Shown: in pieces, positions 25,237-34,120 of the stretch
Layout: every line of letters begins with the position of its first letter
Numbering within the stretch: position 1 is the stretch's first letter
Assembly (NCBI GenBank): GCA_964386385.1
Contig: CAYLRN010000002.1
Coordinates: 228,654-292,653, forward strand
Direction: 5' to 3'
Length of the DNA stretch: 64,000 nucleotides
DNA from: RUG572 sp964386385
GTDB lineage: Bacteria > Verrucomicrobiota > Kiritimatiellia > RFP12 > UBA1067
Translations under genes and position numbers: made by a program
Notes under the pieces: model-generated
Told to the model about the DNA's origin: nothing
The model's input: the letters and a program-made list of their open reading frames with translations, nothing else
Databases searched by the model: none

Positions 25237-25998
25237 TCACTTCGCCGCAGCCGCCGCGATGATGGCGGCAAAACTGTCCGCCTTGAGCGCGGCGCCGCCG
25301 ATGAGGCCGCCGTCGATGTCCTTCTGCGCAAGCAACTCCGCCGCGTTGCCGGGCTTCATCGAGCCGCCGTACTGGATGCGGACGGTCTCGGCCGCGTCGA
25401 CGCCGACGAGTTCGCCCAAGGTCTTGCGAATGAGCGCGTGCACTTCCTGCGCCTGCTCCGGCGTGGCCGTGCGGCCGGTGCCGATCGCCCACACGGGCTC
25501 GTAGGCGATGACAAGCTTCGCTGCGTCGGCGGCGGAAAGTCCCTTCAGGCCTTCCTTCATCTGGCGGACGATCACTTCCTCCACCTTGCCGGCGTCGCGC
25601 TCCGCAAGCGTCTCGCCGACGCAGACGATCGCCGTGAGGCCGGCCTTGATCGCCGCCGTCGCGCGCTTGTTCACCGTCTCGTCCGTCTCCGCGAAATACT
25701 GGCGGCGCTCGGAGTGTCCGACGATGACGTACTTCACGCCCGCGTCGACGAGCATCCCGGTGGAGATCTCGCCCGTGTAGGCGCCGGAGGCCTCCCAGTG
25801 CACGTTCTCCGCGCCCGGCTGGACGGCGGTGCCCGCGCAGGCCGCGACCGCGGCCGGGACGTCGATGGCGGGCGCGCAGCACACCACGTCCACGTTCGCA
25901 TAGTCCTTCGTGGCCTCCGCGATGGCCTTCACGAGAGCCGCCGTCTCCGACGGCTTGACGTTCATCTTCCAGTTGCCGGCAATGATTTTCTTGCGCAT
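25237..25998 (-). CDS. tpiA: Triosephosphate isomerase
   Basis: The 253-residue enzyme interconverts dihydroxyacetone phosphate and glyceraldehyde 3-phosphate in glycolysis. The catalytic Asn/Lys (AGNWKMN), His in IVGHSERR, Glu in VIAYEPVWAIGTG and the phosphate-gripping IQYGGSMKPGN and GGLIGGAALK loops are present. The ATG at 25998 is the right start (RKKIIAGNWKMN at the beginning); a longer frame overlaps the promoter. Confidence 0.97.
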   Translation of the reverse strand: MRKKIIAGNWKMNVKPSETAALVKAIAEATKDYANVDVVCCAPAIDVPAAVAACAGTAVQPGAENVHWEASGAYTGEISTGMLVDAGVKYVIVGHSERRQYFAETDETVNKRATAAIKAGLTAIVCVGETLAERDAGKVEEVIVRQMKEGLKGLSAADAAKLVIAYEPVWAIGTGRTATPEQAQEVHALIRKTLGELVGVDAAETVRIQYGGSMKPGNAAELLAQKDIDGGLIGGAALKADSFAAIIAAAAAK

Positions 25999-26037
25999 CT
26001 CTTCAACACTACCTTTCTTGTATGAAAAATCCAAGTA

Positions 26038-26066
26038 AGTCTATCACTTTCCACGCATGGACGCAA
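26038..26066 (-). promoter_or_regulatory. Promoter of tpiA
   Basis: TTGCGT (26061-26066), a 17-bp spacer ending in TGA, then TAGACT (26038-26043). The -35 abuts the rho terminator hairpin and is identical to that of rpoZ. Confidence 0.6.
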
Positions 26067-26085
26067 CCGCCCGCCAAGCGGGCGG
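26067..26085 (-). terminator. Hairpin after rho
   Basis: Arms CCGCCCGC and GCGGGCGG with a 3-base loop, eight bases beyond the rho stop; only TT follows. Confidence 0.6.
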
Positions 26086-26093
26086 CGCTTCCG

Positions 26094-27971
26094 TCAGATG
26101 TGCCCGAGGTCGAGCGAAAGCAGGAGTTCCGGATTCGACTTGAACTTCCGCATTCCGCCGATGACGCTCTGCATGGCGCGCTCGGGTCCGCAGTCGCTCA
26201 GGACGCGGCGCAGCGCCCACGTCTTCTCCAGCTCGAGCGGCGCAAGGAGCAGGTCCTCCTTGCGCGTGCCGGACTTGAGGATGTCTATCGCGGGGAATAT
26301 GCGCTTGTCCGCAAGCCCGCGGTCAAGCACGAGCTCCATGTTGCCCGTGCCCTTGAACTCCTCGAAGATCACCTCGTCCATGCGCGAGCCGGTGTCGATG
26401 AGGGCGGTCGCGACGATCGTGAGCGACCCGCCGTTCTCGATGTTGCGCGCCGCGCCGAAGAAGCGCTTCGGACGATGCAGCGCAAGCGCGTCCACGCCGC
26501 CCGTGAGGATCTTGCCGGAATGCGGCTGGACGGTGTTGTAGGCGCGCGCGAGGCGCGTGATGGAGTCGAGGAGGATGATGACGTCCTTCCCGTTCTCCGC
26601 CTGGCGGCGCGACATCTCGATCACCATCTCCGCGACGTTGACGTGGTGCTGCGGCTCCTCGTCGAAGGTGGAGGAAAGGACCATCGCCTTCGTGTTGCGC
26701 TGCATGTCCGTCACTTCCTCCGGACGCTCGTCGATGAGGAGGACGATGAGAATCGCGTCCGGATGGTTGCGCGTGATCGCGTTGGCCATCTTCTGGAGAA
26801 GGACGGTCTTGCCCACGCGCGGCGGCGCCACGATGATGCCGCGCTGGCCGAAGCCGATCGGCGTGAAGAGGTCGACGACGCGCATGGAGAATTCCTGCGG
26901 AATCGTCTCGAGGACGATGCGGCGGTTCGGGAACGTGGGCGTGAGGTTCTCGAAATGGACGATTCGCGCCGCCTCGCTCGGCGTCTTGCCGTTCACGGTC
27001 TGCACGTTGCCCAGCGCGAAGAAGCGGTCGCGGTCGCGCGGGTCGCGGATCGGGCCCTCGATGATGTCGCCCGTGCGCAGGGCATGGCGGCGGATCTGCT
27101 GCTGGGGGATGAAGACGTCCTCCGGACAGGCCAGGAAGTTCGTCTTCGCGGAGCGCAGAAAGCCATAGCCCTCCTTGACGACTTCAAGGCATCCGCTCGC
27201 CAGGACGGCGCCGCCGCGCGCAAGATACGCCCGGATCGCCGCGAAGATGATCTCATGGCGCTTCATCGCGCCCAAGTCCTCGGCATTGGCGTCCGGCATC
27301 ATCTTCGAGACGATCTCGCCGTTGTCCCAGGAATGGATGTCCACGAGCTTGTACTCCGGGAGCTCGGGATTGCGCAGGACCGACTGCTGCTGCGACTGCG
27401 CCGGCTGCTGCGGCTGGACGGACTCCTGCGCGCGCCTGTTGCCCTGCACCTGCTGCTTGCCGCCATGCTGCTGGATGCCAAGGCGCGCGTTGCGGTTGGC
27501 AAGCCACTGCTGCCGGCGAAGCTGGCGCTTCGACAGCCCCTGCTGCGGCGCCGGCGCGGTCGCGTTGGCCGCGCCGTCCTTCGGCGCGTTTGCCGCCGCA
27601 TCCTTCTGCACGCTTGCCGCCGCATCCTTCTGCACGCTTGCCACGGCATCTCCCGAAACGTCCACAGGCGCATTCGCCGGCGCCGCCTTCTGCGCATCCG
27701 CGGTCGCCGGCGCAGAAACCAGTCCACCTGCCGCTGCATCCGCCTGCGCATCCTTCGGCGAAGCCATCGAACCGGCAGACGCATCCGCAGATGCCGCGGC
27801 CTTTTCAACGCCGGCGCGGACGGCCTCGGCCGGCGCCTCCGCCACTGCCGCCTCAGGGCGCTTCTTCGGCGGACGGCCGCGGCGCTTCGGCGCGGGCGCG
27901 GGGGCCGGAGCGGGAGCCGAGGCGGAATCCGCCGGCGTTTCAATGGTTTTCACTTCTTCTTCAATGCTCAT
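26094..27971 (-). CDS. rho: Transcription termination factor Rho with a long disordered N-terminus
   Basis: The C-terminal ~420 residues are a normal Rho: RNA-binding OB domain (GYGFLRSAKTNFLACPEDVF, then RTGDIIEGPIRDPRD), Walker A PPRVGKT near residue 382, Walker B DVIILLDSITR, and the Q- and R-loop region (HSGKILTGGVDALALHRPKR). Before it lies an unusual stretch of about 200 residues without hydrophobic structure. It contains an Ala/Pro run, an AT-hook-like KRRGRPPKK (about 29-37), imperfect QKDAAA repeats (114-133) and a Gln-rich patch (SVQPQQPAQSQQQS). Such inserts occur in several phyla; in Bacteroides thetaiotaomicron an intrinsically disordered insert lets Rho form condensates. The gene overlaps coaE by 11 bases and has its own hairpin terminator. 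Confidence 0.96.
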   Translation of the reverse strand: MSIEEEVKTIETPADSASAPAPAPAPAPKRRGRPPKKRPEAAVAEAPAEAVRAGVEKAAASADASAGSMASPKDAQADAAAGGLVSAPATADAQKAAPANAPVDVSGDAVASVQKDAAASVQKDAAANAPKDGAANATAPAPQQGLSKRQLRRQQWLANRNARLGIQQHGGKQQVQGNRRAQESVQPQQPAQSQQQSVLRNPELPEYKLVDIHSWDNGEIVSKMMPDANAEDLGAMKRHEIIFAAIRAYLARGGAVLASGCLEVVKEGYGFLRSAKTNFLACPEDVFIPQQQIRRHALRTGDIIEGPIRDPRDRDRFFALGNVQTVNGKTPSEAARIVHFENLTPTFPNRRIVLETIPQEFSMRVVDLFTPIGFGQRGIIVAPPRVGKTVLLQKMANAITRNHPDAILIVLLIDERPEEVTDMQRNTKAMVLSSTFDEEPQHHVNVAEMVIEMSRRQAENGKDVIILLDSITRLARAYNTVQPHSGKILTGGVDALALHRPKRFFGAARNIENGGSLTIVATALIDTGSRMDEVIFEEFKGTGNMELVLDRGLADKRIFPAIDILKSGTRKEDLLLAPLELEKTWALRRVLSDCGPERAMQSVIGGMRKFKSNPELLLSLDLGHI

Positions 27972-28686
27972 GTCTTATTTTCCCATTCAGCCATTCGGCG
28001 ACACGCTGCGCCTCGGCCTGCAGTTCTTCGGGAGAGCCGTCATTCACCACAACCAAATCCGATCTGCGAGCCTTTTCCGCAACAGGCATTTGAGCCGCAA
28101 GACGTGCCTCCGCCTCCTCCCGCGAATAGCCGCGCATGGATGTCATGCGAGACATCTGGATTTTCGCAGAGGAAAGAATGCAGAGTATTATATCATAATC
28201 TTTCTCCCAATGCGATTCAAAAAGCAATGGAACGACCGCAATGCGCAAGGGTGGAACACATGCGCGTCCGTCCGCCGATGGACGGGCGGACGGCGAAGCG
28301 CATGGCGCAAAATCGTCCGGCGCGTCGAGGAAATCCAGCAACCGCGCGCGGACGAGCGGGTGGAGAATCGCCTCCAGCTCGCGCCGCGCCGCATCGGGCG
28401 CGGAAGGCGAGAGACATGGCGCGGACGGCGCATCTACGGCGCGCGGCGCAGTGGACGGCGGCGGCGCGAAGACGATTTGCGCCAGGCGACGGCGGTCGAT
28501 TCCGCCGTCCGAGGCGCGGACGCCCTCGCCGAAACGCGCGGCGATCGCCTCCACCGCCTCGCCGCCCGGCGTCTCCAGCCCGTGCACGACATCGTCCGCG
28601 TCAATAAGCCGAATGCCAAGCTCCCGGAGGAACTTGGCAAACAGGCTCTTGCCACAGGCGATTCCGCCTGTCAGAACGATTCGCAT
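27961..28686 (-). CDS. coaE: Dephospho-CoA kinase with two low-complexity inserts
   Basis: The 241-residue enzyme makes the last step of CoA synthesis. It has the P-loop GGIACGKS (7-14), the DADDVVHG motif and the LHPLVRARLLDFL and IAVVPLLFES segments. Two inserts absent from most CoaE proteins are seen: about residues 74-98 and 122-146, both rich in Ala, Pro and Ser. The second is encoded over a 9-bp palindrome. The start is the ATG at 28686, five bases after the secretin stop. The stop lies within rho, so it is translated as part of the secretin-coaE-rho unit. A weak internal promoter (TGATATAAT near 28186-28194) might serve rho. Confidence 0.93.
   Translation of the reverse strand: MRIVLTGGIACGKSLFAKFLRELGIRLIDADDVVHGLETPGGEAVEAIAARFGEGVRASDGGIDRRRLAQIVFAPPPSTAPRAVDAPSAPCLSPSAPDAARRELEAILHPLVRARLLDFLDAPDDFAPCASPSARPSADGRACVPPLRIAVVPLLFESHWEKDYDIILCILSSAKIQMSRMTSMRGYSREEAEARLAAQMPVAEKARRSDLVVVNDGSPEELQAEAQRVAEWLNGKIRHEH
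28268..28293. repeat. Palindrome inside coaE (arms CCGTCCGCC / GGCGGACGG)
   Basis: Nine-base arms separated by eight bases fall in the second Ala/Pro/Ser insert of CoaE, so the insert may derive from a hairpin sequence that inserted in frame. Confidence 0.45.
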
Positions 28687-28691
28687 GACCG

Positions 28692-31600
28692 TCAGTTGGC
28701 GGCGGGAGCGGGCGTGACGCCTGCGTCCTTCTTCTCCGCGTCGGAACTCGCGTTCTGGACAATCTGGCGGCCGTTCGGGTCGACGAGGCGCGCCGTCACG
28801 AAGAGAAGCAGGTTGCGCTTGTTGGACCACTCGCTGCGGCTGCGGAAGAAGCGGCCGAGGAACGGAATGTCGCCAAGGAACGGAATCTTGTCCTCCATCG
28901 ACTTGCGCTCCTCCGTGATGAGACCGCCCATCACGATTGTCGAGCCGTTGTAGAGGGTGACGTGCGTGTCGATCGAACGCTCCTTGAAGAAGGGCTGCTC
29001 CATCGGGACGTTGAACCACTGCATGTCTTCGTTGCCGCTGGCCATCGCAAGGGTCTGCGCGGTGGAGGACATGACGGACGACATCGGGACGCGCATTCCG
29101 TAGTCCTTCCACGTCGGCTCGGAGATGACCTTCGGAAGGAGCTGGAGGTTGATGAACCCTTCGGGCGAGAGTTCGGGGGTGACCGTGAGAATCACGCCGA
29201 CTTCCTGCGTCTCGAAGTTCTGCGGTTCGACCATCGGGAGGATCTTGCCGTCCGAGCCGCCGGTCGTGGAGCCGCTGACGCTGGACGTGGATCCGGACGA
29301 GGTGGACTGGATCGTCACGTCGTAGTCCTGCGGGTAGCGATAAATCGTCACAACCTTGATCGTCGCCTCCTGGCCGGACTTCGTGACCACCTTCGGGGCG
29401 GACAGAAGGTCCGTGTCGCTCCGCTGCGAGAGCATATGGAGGATCATCGACAGGTCGGCGTTTCCGAGGAATGCGTTGACGCGCATGAACTGGTCGTTGC
29501 TGGAATTGCCGTCGCCGGAGATGTGGTTGCCCTCCGTGCTCAGGTAGCGCATTCCGGTCTGGTACGTGCTGCCGTCGATCGCGTTGATGCCGACGTTCTT
29601 GCCGGTCTTCTTGTAGCCGACAATCCTGTCGGTCGTAATCGTTTCGCCAGTTGTCGGATCCTTGGTGGTCGCATAGATGGGATCGCCGCGGCCCCAGCCA
29701 TACACCGTCTCCGTCGTCTGGCCGTACGTCGTCTCGCTGCTGTACGAACCGCCAGCCGAAACTTCGGTCTTCTCGCTGAGAACGCCGCCGTTCACGACCT
29801 TGTCGTAGGAGCCAAACTGCCCATCCTTGAGGTTGAGGGCCTTCTTGAGCTTGCCGCCGACATTGAACGAGTAGTCGCTGTTGAGCAGCCACTCGAAGCC
29901 GAGGGAGTTGAGGTCTTCCTGGGCGACTTCCACGAAGCGCGTCTCGATTTCGATCATCGAGGGCGTGACATTCAGTTCGTTGAGGGCGTCCTCGAGGATG
30001 GCGAGCTGGTCTTCGGTGTTCGTGACGCGGAGCTTGCCGACGGCCTTGATGTACTTGATCTTGGAGTTCTGCGGCCAGGAGACGCCGAGGTCCTCGAAGT
30101 AGGCCTTCCACTGGTTCTCCGGATTCTCGCCGTCTCCGTCGCCCTCTCCGCCGCCGCCGAATTCGCCCGTCTTGGCGTTCGCAAGGCTGGAGGAGGCGTC
30201 GTTCATGCGGTCGACGAAGGATTCGACGACGCTGTAGGTGCGGGTCACGAGCTCGTCCGTGGTCATCGTCTTCGGCATGACCATGACGACGGAGCCCTGG
30301 ACTTTGAACTTGTACGCGGGCTTGCAGACCTGGCAGACGAGCTTCAGGGCCTCGTGGAGGGAGATGTTGGAGGCGTTGACGTTCGGGATGACCGGCACGT
30401 CGCCGGGCGCCGCCTCGTCGCCGCCCGCGTCGTCCGCCGCGAAACCGCCGTCCGCGTCCTTGCCGTCGCCGGCGGGAGCGGCCGCGCCGCCCGAAGTGAG
30501 CGCCTTGTCGAGCTGGAGGACGAAGTTGAAGCCGCGCTGGTCGACCGGAATCTCAGGACGGTCGAAGTCCTTCGAAGCCTGGCGGAAGAAGTCGACCGCG
30601 TCGATGATCGTGGCCGGCGGACGGAAGGAGATGGCGGGAAGCATCATGTCCTTCATGCGCTTCTCGATCGACTGCTCGGCGGAGCGGACGGCGTCCGCGC
30701 CAACGGGCGTCTTGGACGTGCCGCCGTCGACGTTCTTGAGCTCGGCGGAGTTGACGGCGTAGACGGGACGCCAGGCGGCGTTCACGTCGGCGATCATCCC
30801 GCGGCGCTGCGCCTCGCGCTCCTTGTCGATGATCATCTCGCGCTTGCGCTGGATGCGGGTGCGGAGCTTGATCGCCTCTTCGTTGTAGGCGTCGGAGCGG
30901 AGGACGAGGTCGACCTGCTCAAGGGCGTTGTCGAGGTCCGCCACGGCCAGGTACTGGCTTGCGAGACGGATGCGCTGGCGCACGACGTCGCGGCTCTTCT
31001 TGTAGTCCTCGTCGTTGCGGCGGTGCTTTATCTCGGAGAAGTCGGAGGCGACTTCCAGTTCCTTCTCCGCGACGATCGCGTCGAGAAGCGCGCCCGCGCG
31101 CGGGTGCTGAAGCGCCTGGGCCTCCTCGGCACACGCCTTCGCGTGGTCGCGGTTGTTCTCCTTGAGCGCCTGCTTGGCCTCCTGGTACTTCGCCTCGGCC
31201 ATGCCGGTCTGGCATTCGCGCTTGACGTCCACCTGGTCGGCGCGGTCGGTGACATGCGCGTTCGCAAGCTTGTACTGGGCGAAAGCCTCCTTCCAGTCGT
31301 GAGCCGCCATCGCGGCGCGCGCGGCGGCGAGCTCCTTCTCGGACTGCATCTTCAGGGATTCGCGGACGAGCGCCTCGGTGGCGGCGATTTCGCTGACAAG
31401 CTTCTCGTCCTCGGTTGGTTCGGCGGCCTTCGAAGCCTTCTCCGCCGGCTTCTCGTCCTTGGCGACCTCGGCCTCCGCGGGCTTCTCCTCCGCCGCCTTC
31501 TCGGCGGCCTTGGGAGCGTCCTCGGCGGGCTTCTCGTCCTTGGCGACCTCGGCCTCCGCGGGCTTCTCCTCCTCCGCCTTCTCGGCGGCCTTGGGAGCGT

Positions 31601-31829
31601 CCTCGGCGGGCTTCTCGTCCTTGGCGACCTCGGCCTCCGCAGACTTCTCCTCCGCCTTTTCGGCGGGCTTCGCCTTCTCTTCGGACTTGGCCGCCGGCGC
31701 GGCGTCAAGGTTCAAAAGGTCGTTGACGTCGTCCTGCGCGTCCGCTGCAACCGGCGCGGACGCACAGATGGCGAATGCAAGCATGACGCAGAACGGCAGA
31801 AAGGCCGAGGAATTCCTGTTGAATCTCAT
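28692..31829 (-). CDS. Outer-membrane secretin (GspD/PilQ family, Amuc_1098-like)
   Basis: The 1045-residue protein has a signal peptide (about 1-30). A Lys/Glu/Ala-rich repeat region (about 50-140) and a helical, tetratricopeptide-like part follow (about 150-340). Periplasmic N-domains come next (NISLHEALKLVCQVCKPAYK, GKLRVTNTEDQLAILEDAL, DALNELNVTPSMIEIETRFV). The C-terminal secretin beta domain has EVGVILTVTPELSPEGFINL and the closing motif DKIPFLGDIPFLGRFFRSRS. Secretins form the outer-membrane gate of type IV pili and type II secretion. It lies at the end of a cluster collinear with Akkermansia Amuc_1098-1102 and is followed closely by coaE and rho. Confidence 0.9.
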   Translation of the reverse strand: MRFNRNSSAFLPFCVMLAFAICASAPVAADAQDDVNDLLNLDAAPAAKSEEKAKPAEKAEEKSAEAEVAKDEKPAEDAPKAAEKAEEEKPAEAEVAKDEKPAEDAPKAAEKAAEEKPAEAEVAKDEKPAEKASKAAEPTEDEKLVSEIAATEALVRESLKMQSEKELAAARAAMAAHDWKEAFAQYKLANAHVTDRADQVDVKRECQTGMAEAKYQEAKQALKENNRDHAKACAEEAQALQHPRAGALLDAIVAEKELEVASDFSEIKHRRNDEDYKKSRDVVRQRIRLASQYLAVADLDNALEQVDLVLRSDAYNEEAIKLRTRIQRKREMIIDKEREAQRRGMIADVNAAWRPVYAVNSAELKNVDGGTSKTPVGADAVRSAEQSIEKRMKDMMLPAISFRPPATIIDAVDFFRQASKDFDRPEIPVDQRGFNFVLQLDKALTSGGAAAPAGDGKDADGGFAADDAGGDEAAPGDVPVIPNVNASNISLHEALKLVCQVCKPAYKFKVQGSVVMVMPKTMTTDELVTRTYSVVESFVDRMNDASSSLANAKTGEFGGGGEGDGDGENPENQWKAYFEDLGVSWPQNSKIKYIKAVGKLRVTNTEDQLAILEDALNELNVTPSMIEIETRFVEVAQEDLNSLGFEWLLNSDYSFNVGGKLKKALNLKDGQFGSYDKVVNGGVLSEKTEVSAGGSYSSETTYGQTTETVYGWGRGDPIYATTKDPTTGETITTDRIVGYKKTGKNVGINAIDGSTYQTGMRYLSTEGNHISGDGNSSNDQFMRVNAFLGNADLSMILHMLSQRSDTDLLSAPKVVTKSGQEATIKVVTIYRYPQDYDVTIQSTSSGSTSSVSGSTTGGSDGKILPMVEPQNFETQEVGVILTVTPELSPEGFINLQLLPKVISEPTWKDYGMRVPMSSVMSSTAQTLAMASGNEDMQWFNVPMEQPFFKERSIDTHVTLYNGSTIVMGGLITEERKSMEDKIPFLGDIPFLGRFFRSRSEWSNKRNLLLFVTARLVDPNGRQIVQNASSDAEKKDAGVTPAPAAN
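31419..31652 (-). repeat. Three in-frame 81-bp tandem repeats in the secretin gene
   Basis: Three copies of a 27-residue unit (core EAEVAKDEKPAEDAPKAAEK), the last diverged. It encodes a charged, proline-containing spacer between the signal peptide and the folded domains. Confidence 0.7.
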
Positions 31830-31888
31830 TAGAATGCTCCTTGAAGGTTGTTCTACACAATACCCTATCTGGACGGAGAAATCAAGTA

Positions 31889-33007
31889 TTACTGTATGAT
31901 TTTTTTCTTGTTCGTCTTGAGGTCGATTACTTCAACCTGGCACTTGCCATCGACGCCCCTGAGTTTGCCGATGCGGTACTTCGAACGGTTCTTCCCGTTG
32001 ACCAGTTCGATCTCCGCGCCCTCGGTCACGGTGTAGGTCTTCCTGTCGCCGCGACCGTAGGCGAGATCGACCTGCGACTCGACCGTGTTCGACGTCACTC
32101 CAAGCGTGATTTTCATCTTCTTGCCGTCGGACTTGCGGGCGATGTCCACGGTGGAGACGTCGACCGGCGTCTTGTTGCCGATCTTGGACCCCTTGATGAC
32201 GCGCTGCTCAGTCTTCTTCTCGAACCCGACGACGGTCCAGCCGGTCTTGGCGCGGCCGTCCATGCTGGCGATCTCCTTGTCCATCTCGGCGTAGACCTTG
32301 GAGTCGTAGACCTTCTTGCCTATGCGCTGGAAGACATAGCGCTGTCCCTTGGGAAGCGGCTGGTAGCCGTTGAAGTAGAAGGGAAGCTCGGTGTTGCGCA
32401 GTTCGCCGGAGACGGCGAGGAAGTCGAGATAGTCGGGATGGTCGTCGCCGTTGCGGGGGTCGGTCTTCGCGAGGAACTCCTCGAGGTTCGTGAACCCGTC
32501 GCCGTCGGCGTCCTGTGCGGCGTCGGCCGGGTCGTCGGGATTGAAGCCGTACTTCTTCTCCCAGTCGTTCGGCATCCCGTCGTGGTCGGTGTCGACTTCG
32601 ACCTTGACGACGTTCTGCTTGAGTCCGCAGAACGGGCAGGTCTCCGCCTCCGCCGGAATCGGCTTTCCGCACGCCTTCTTCTTCGAGTCGGCGTCGCCAT
32701 TCTGGCACAGGACGCGCCGTTCGCTGGCGAGGAAGCTGGAGGACTTGGCGTCGACTTCGCGGAGCTTCGGCGGGTTCTTGACGTCGCGGAGCGACTTCTG
32801 GAGAACGCCGAGGTCGGCTGCGGGGACGCCCTCGTGGGACGGCCTTACCGCGGCAAGGCTCGCGTCGAACGCCTCCGCCTCGGCTTCGGGAGACCTGCCG
32901 AGCGCGGGGACAAGAAAGACAACCGAAACGCCCAGGGCGGCAATGCCGAGAAGCATAGCCAGCTTGTCCCAGTGGGCCTGAAGAAAACTCTGCCTGGAGG
33001 CGGCCAT
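31889..33007 (-). CDS. Amuc_1099-like inner-membrane protein with zinc ribbon and TSP3 repeats
   Basis: The 372-residue protein is anchored by one N-terminal helix (LAMLLGIAALGVSVVFLVPA). It then has cysteine pairs of a zinc ribbon (LCQNG...CGKPIP, then CPFCG, about residues 95-130) and two calcium-type repeats of the TSP3 kind (DTDHDGMPNDWEKKYGFNP and DADGDGFTNLEEFLAKTDP). A C-terminal beta-rich part follows. Its position between an Amuc_1100-like protein and the secretin is that of PilP in pilMNOPQ loci. Its ATG directly follows the stop of the preceding gene (TAAATG). Confidence 0.75.
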   Translation of the reverse strand: MAASRQSFLQAHWDKLAMLLGIAALGVSVVFLVPALGRSPEAEAEAFDASLAAVRPSHEGVPAADLGVLQKSLRDVKNPPKLREVDAKSSSFLASERRVLCQNGDADSKKKACGKPIPAEAETCPFCGLKQNVVKVEVDTDHDGMPNDWEKKYGFNPDDPADAAQDADGDGFTNLEEFLAKTDPRNGDDHPDYLDFLAVSGELRNTELPFYFNGYQPLPKGQRYVFQRIGKKVYDSKVYAEMDKEIASMDGRAKTGWTVVGFEKKTEQRVIKGSKIGNKTPVDVSTVDIARKSDGKKMKITLGVTSNTVESQVDLAYGRGDRKTYTVTEGAEIELVNGKNRSKYRIGKLRGVDGKCQVEVIDLKTNKKKIIQ

Positions 33008-34120
33008 TTACTTTTCCTCCTTCTTTGCGGCCGGCTTTTCAGCGGCGGCCTCTTTCCTTTCGCCATCGCCCCTGACGGCCTCGCCGTCCGCGGGCTTCTT
33101 TCCGCCATCAGCGGCGGCCTCCGCCGGCGTTTCCAGCGCCGCCGGCTGGGCGGCGACGGCCCGGCCGAAGTCGTAGACGGCAAGCGTCATGTTCACCTGG
33201 ATCGGGGCGTCCGATTCGGGGTCGACGACGAGACGGTCCACCTTCTTCGCCTCCTCCGGCTTCGCGTCGCCTCCTCGGCGACCTCTGCGGCGACCCGCGT
33301 TCGGCGAGTTCTTGGCGGCTTCGGCGGCTTCGGCGGCCGCGATGCGCTCGAGGATGAGGTCGGCGGTCTCCTTGAACGAGAAGCCCTTGACGACGATGAA
33401 GCGCTCGTCGGCGGTCAGGGCGTTAAGCACGGACACGAAGGCGGCCGGGCGCGTGGAGAACTCGAACGCATATTCAAGGCACGTGGTCTTGGGCGCGTCC
33501 TCGTCCTCGGCGTCCTTCGCCTTTGCCTTCTTCTTCGCCTTGGCGGGCTTTTCGTCGTCCGCGTTCGCGTCCTTCTTCGCGGCCTCGACGCGCTGTACGG
33601 CGCGGACGTCGTGGACGCCCGCCTCGGCGAAGATCTCGACGACGTGCGAGATCAGGTCCAGCTGCGACGCGAGACGCGGGACGTCCGCCTTCGCCGGCAT
33701 GACGCCGCCCTCGCCAAGGTACTGGTCGAACCCGAAGAGGAACGTCTGCGCGCTGATCTTCCCGTCGACGCCGCCCGGCAGCTGCGCGAGGCGGCGTACC
33801 TCGGACTGGAGGCGCTGCTTGAAGATCGACTCCGTTTCGCCCGAAAGGCCGCGGTCGCCGCGCGCCGCGAAGGCGCAGGCCGACTCCTGCCACGCCGCGT
33901 AGCTGGCCTTGTTCGAATGGACGTCGGCAATCGACTTCTGCGACGGAAACACGTCGGCCTCGTTGTAGCGCCTGAAGGCCTCCTGCCCGCCGGCAAGATT
34001 TTCCTCGGCATTCCGCCTCTGGGACATCGCGTCCCATAGCATGTACCCCAGACCGCCGGCAAGCACGACGAAAACACCCACGCCGACGAATCCGGCAATC
34101 TGCTGCTTAGAGAGACTCAT
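33008..34120 (-). CDS. Amuc_1100-like pilus-associated protein
   Basis: The 370-residue protein has an N-terminal transmembrane helix (AGFVGVGVFVVLAGGLGYML). A coiled-coil/alpha region and two small alpha/beta domains follow (SAQTFLFGFDQYLGEGGV, then LEYAFEFSTRPAAFVSVLNA and RFIVVKGFSFKET), with charged low-complexity linkers and tail. The layout resembles PilO/GspM and the Akkermansia protein Amuc_1100, which is studied as a host-signalling surface protein. Neighbourhood (PilM before, secretin after) supports this more than sequence identity, which I cannot compute. It overlaps pilM by four bases (ATGA). Confidence 0.75.
   Translation of the reverse strand: MSLSKQQIAGFVGVGVFVVLAGGLGYMLWDAMSQRRNAEENLAGGQEAFRRYNEADVFPSQKSIADVHSNKASYAAWQESACAFAARGDRGLSGETESIFKQRLQSEVRRLAQLPGGVDGKISAQTFLFGFDQYLGEGGVMPAKADVPRLASQLDLISHVVEIFAEAGVHDVRAVQRVEAAKKDANADDEKPAKAKKKAKAKDAEDEDAPKTTCLEYAFEFSTRPAAFVSVLNALTADERFIVVKGFSFKETADLILERIAAAEAAEAAKNSPNAGRRRGRRGGDAKPEEAKKVDRLVVDPESDAPIQVNMTLAVYDFGRAVAAQPAALETPAEAAADGGKKPADGEAVRGDGERKEAAAEKPAAKKEEK

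Noticed and set aside
28962..31832. A 956-codon plus-strand open frame
   Set aside because: Antisense to the secretin gene, which has clear family motifs on the minus strand.
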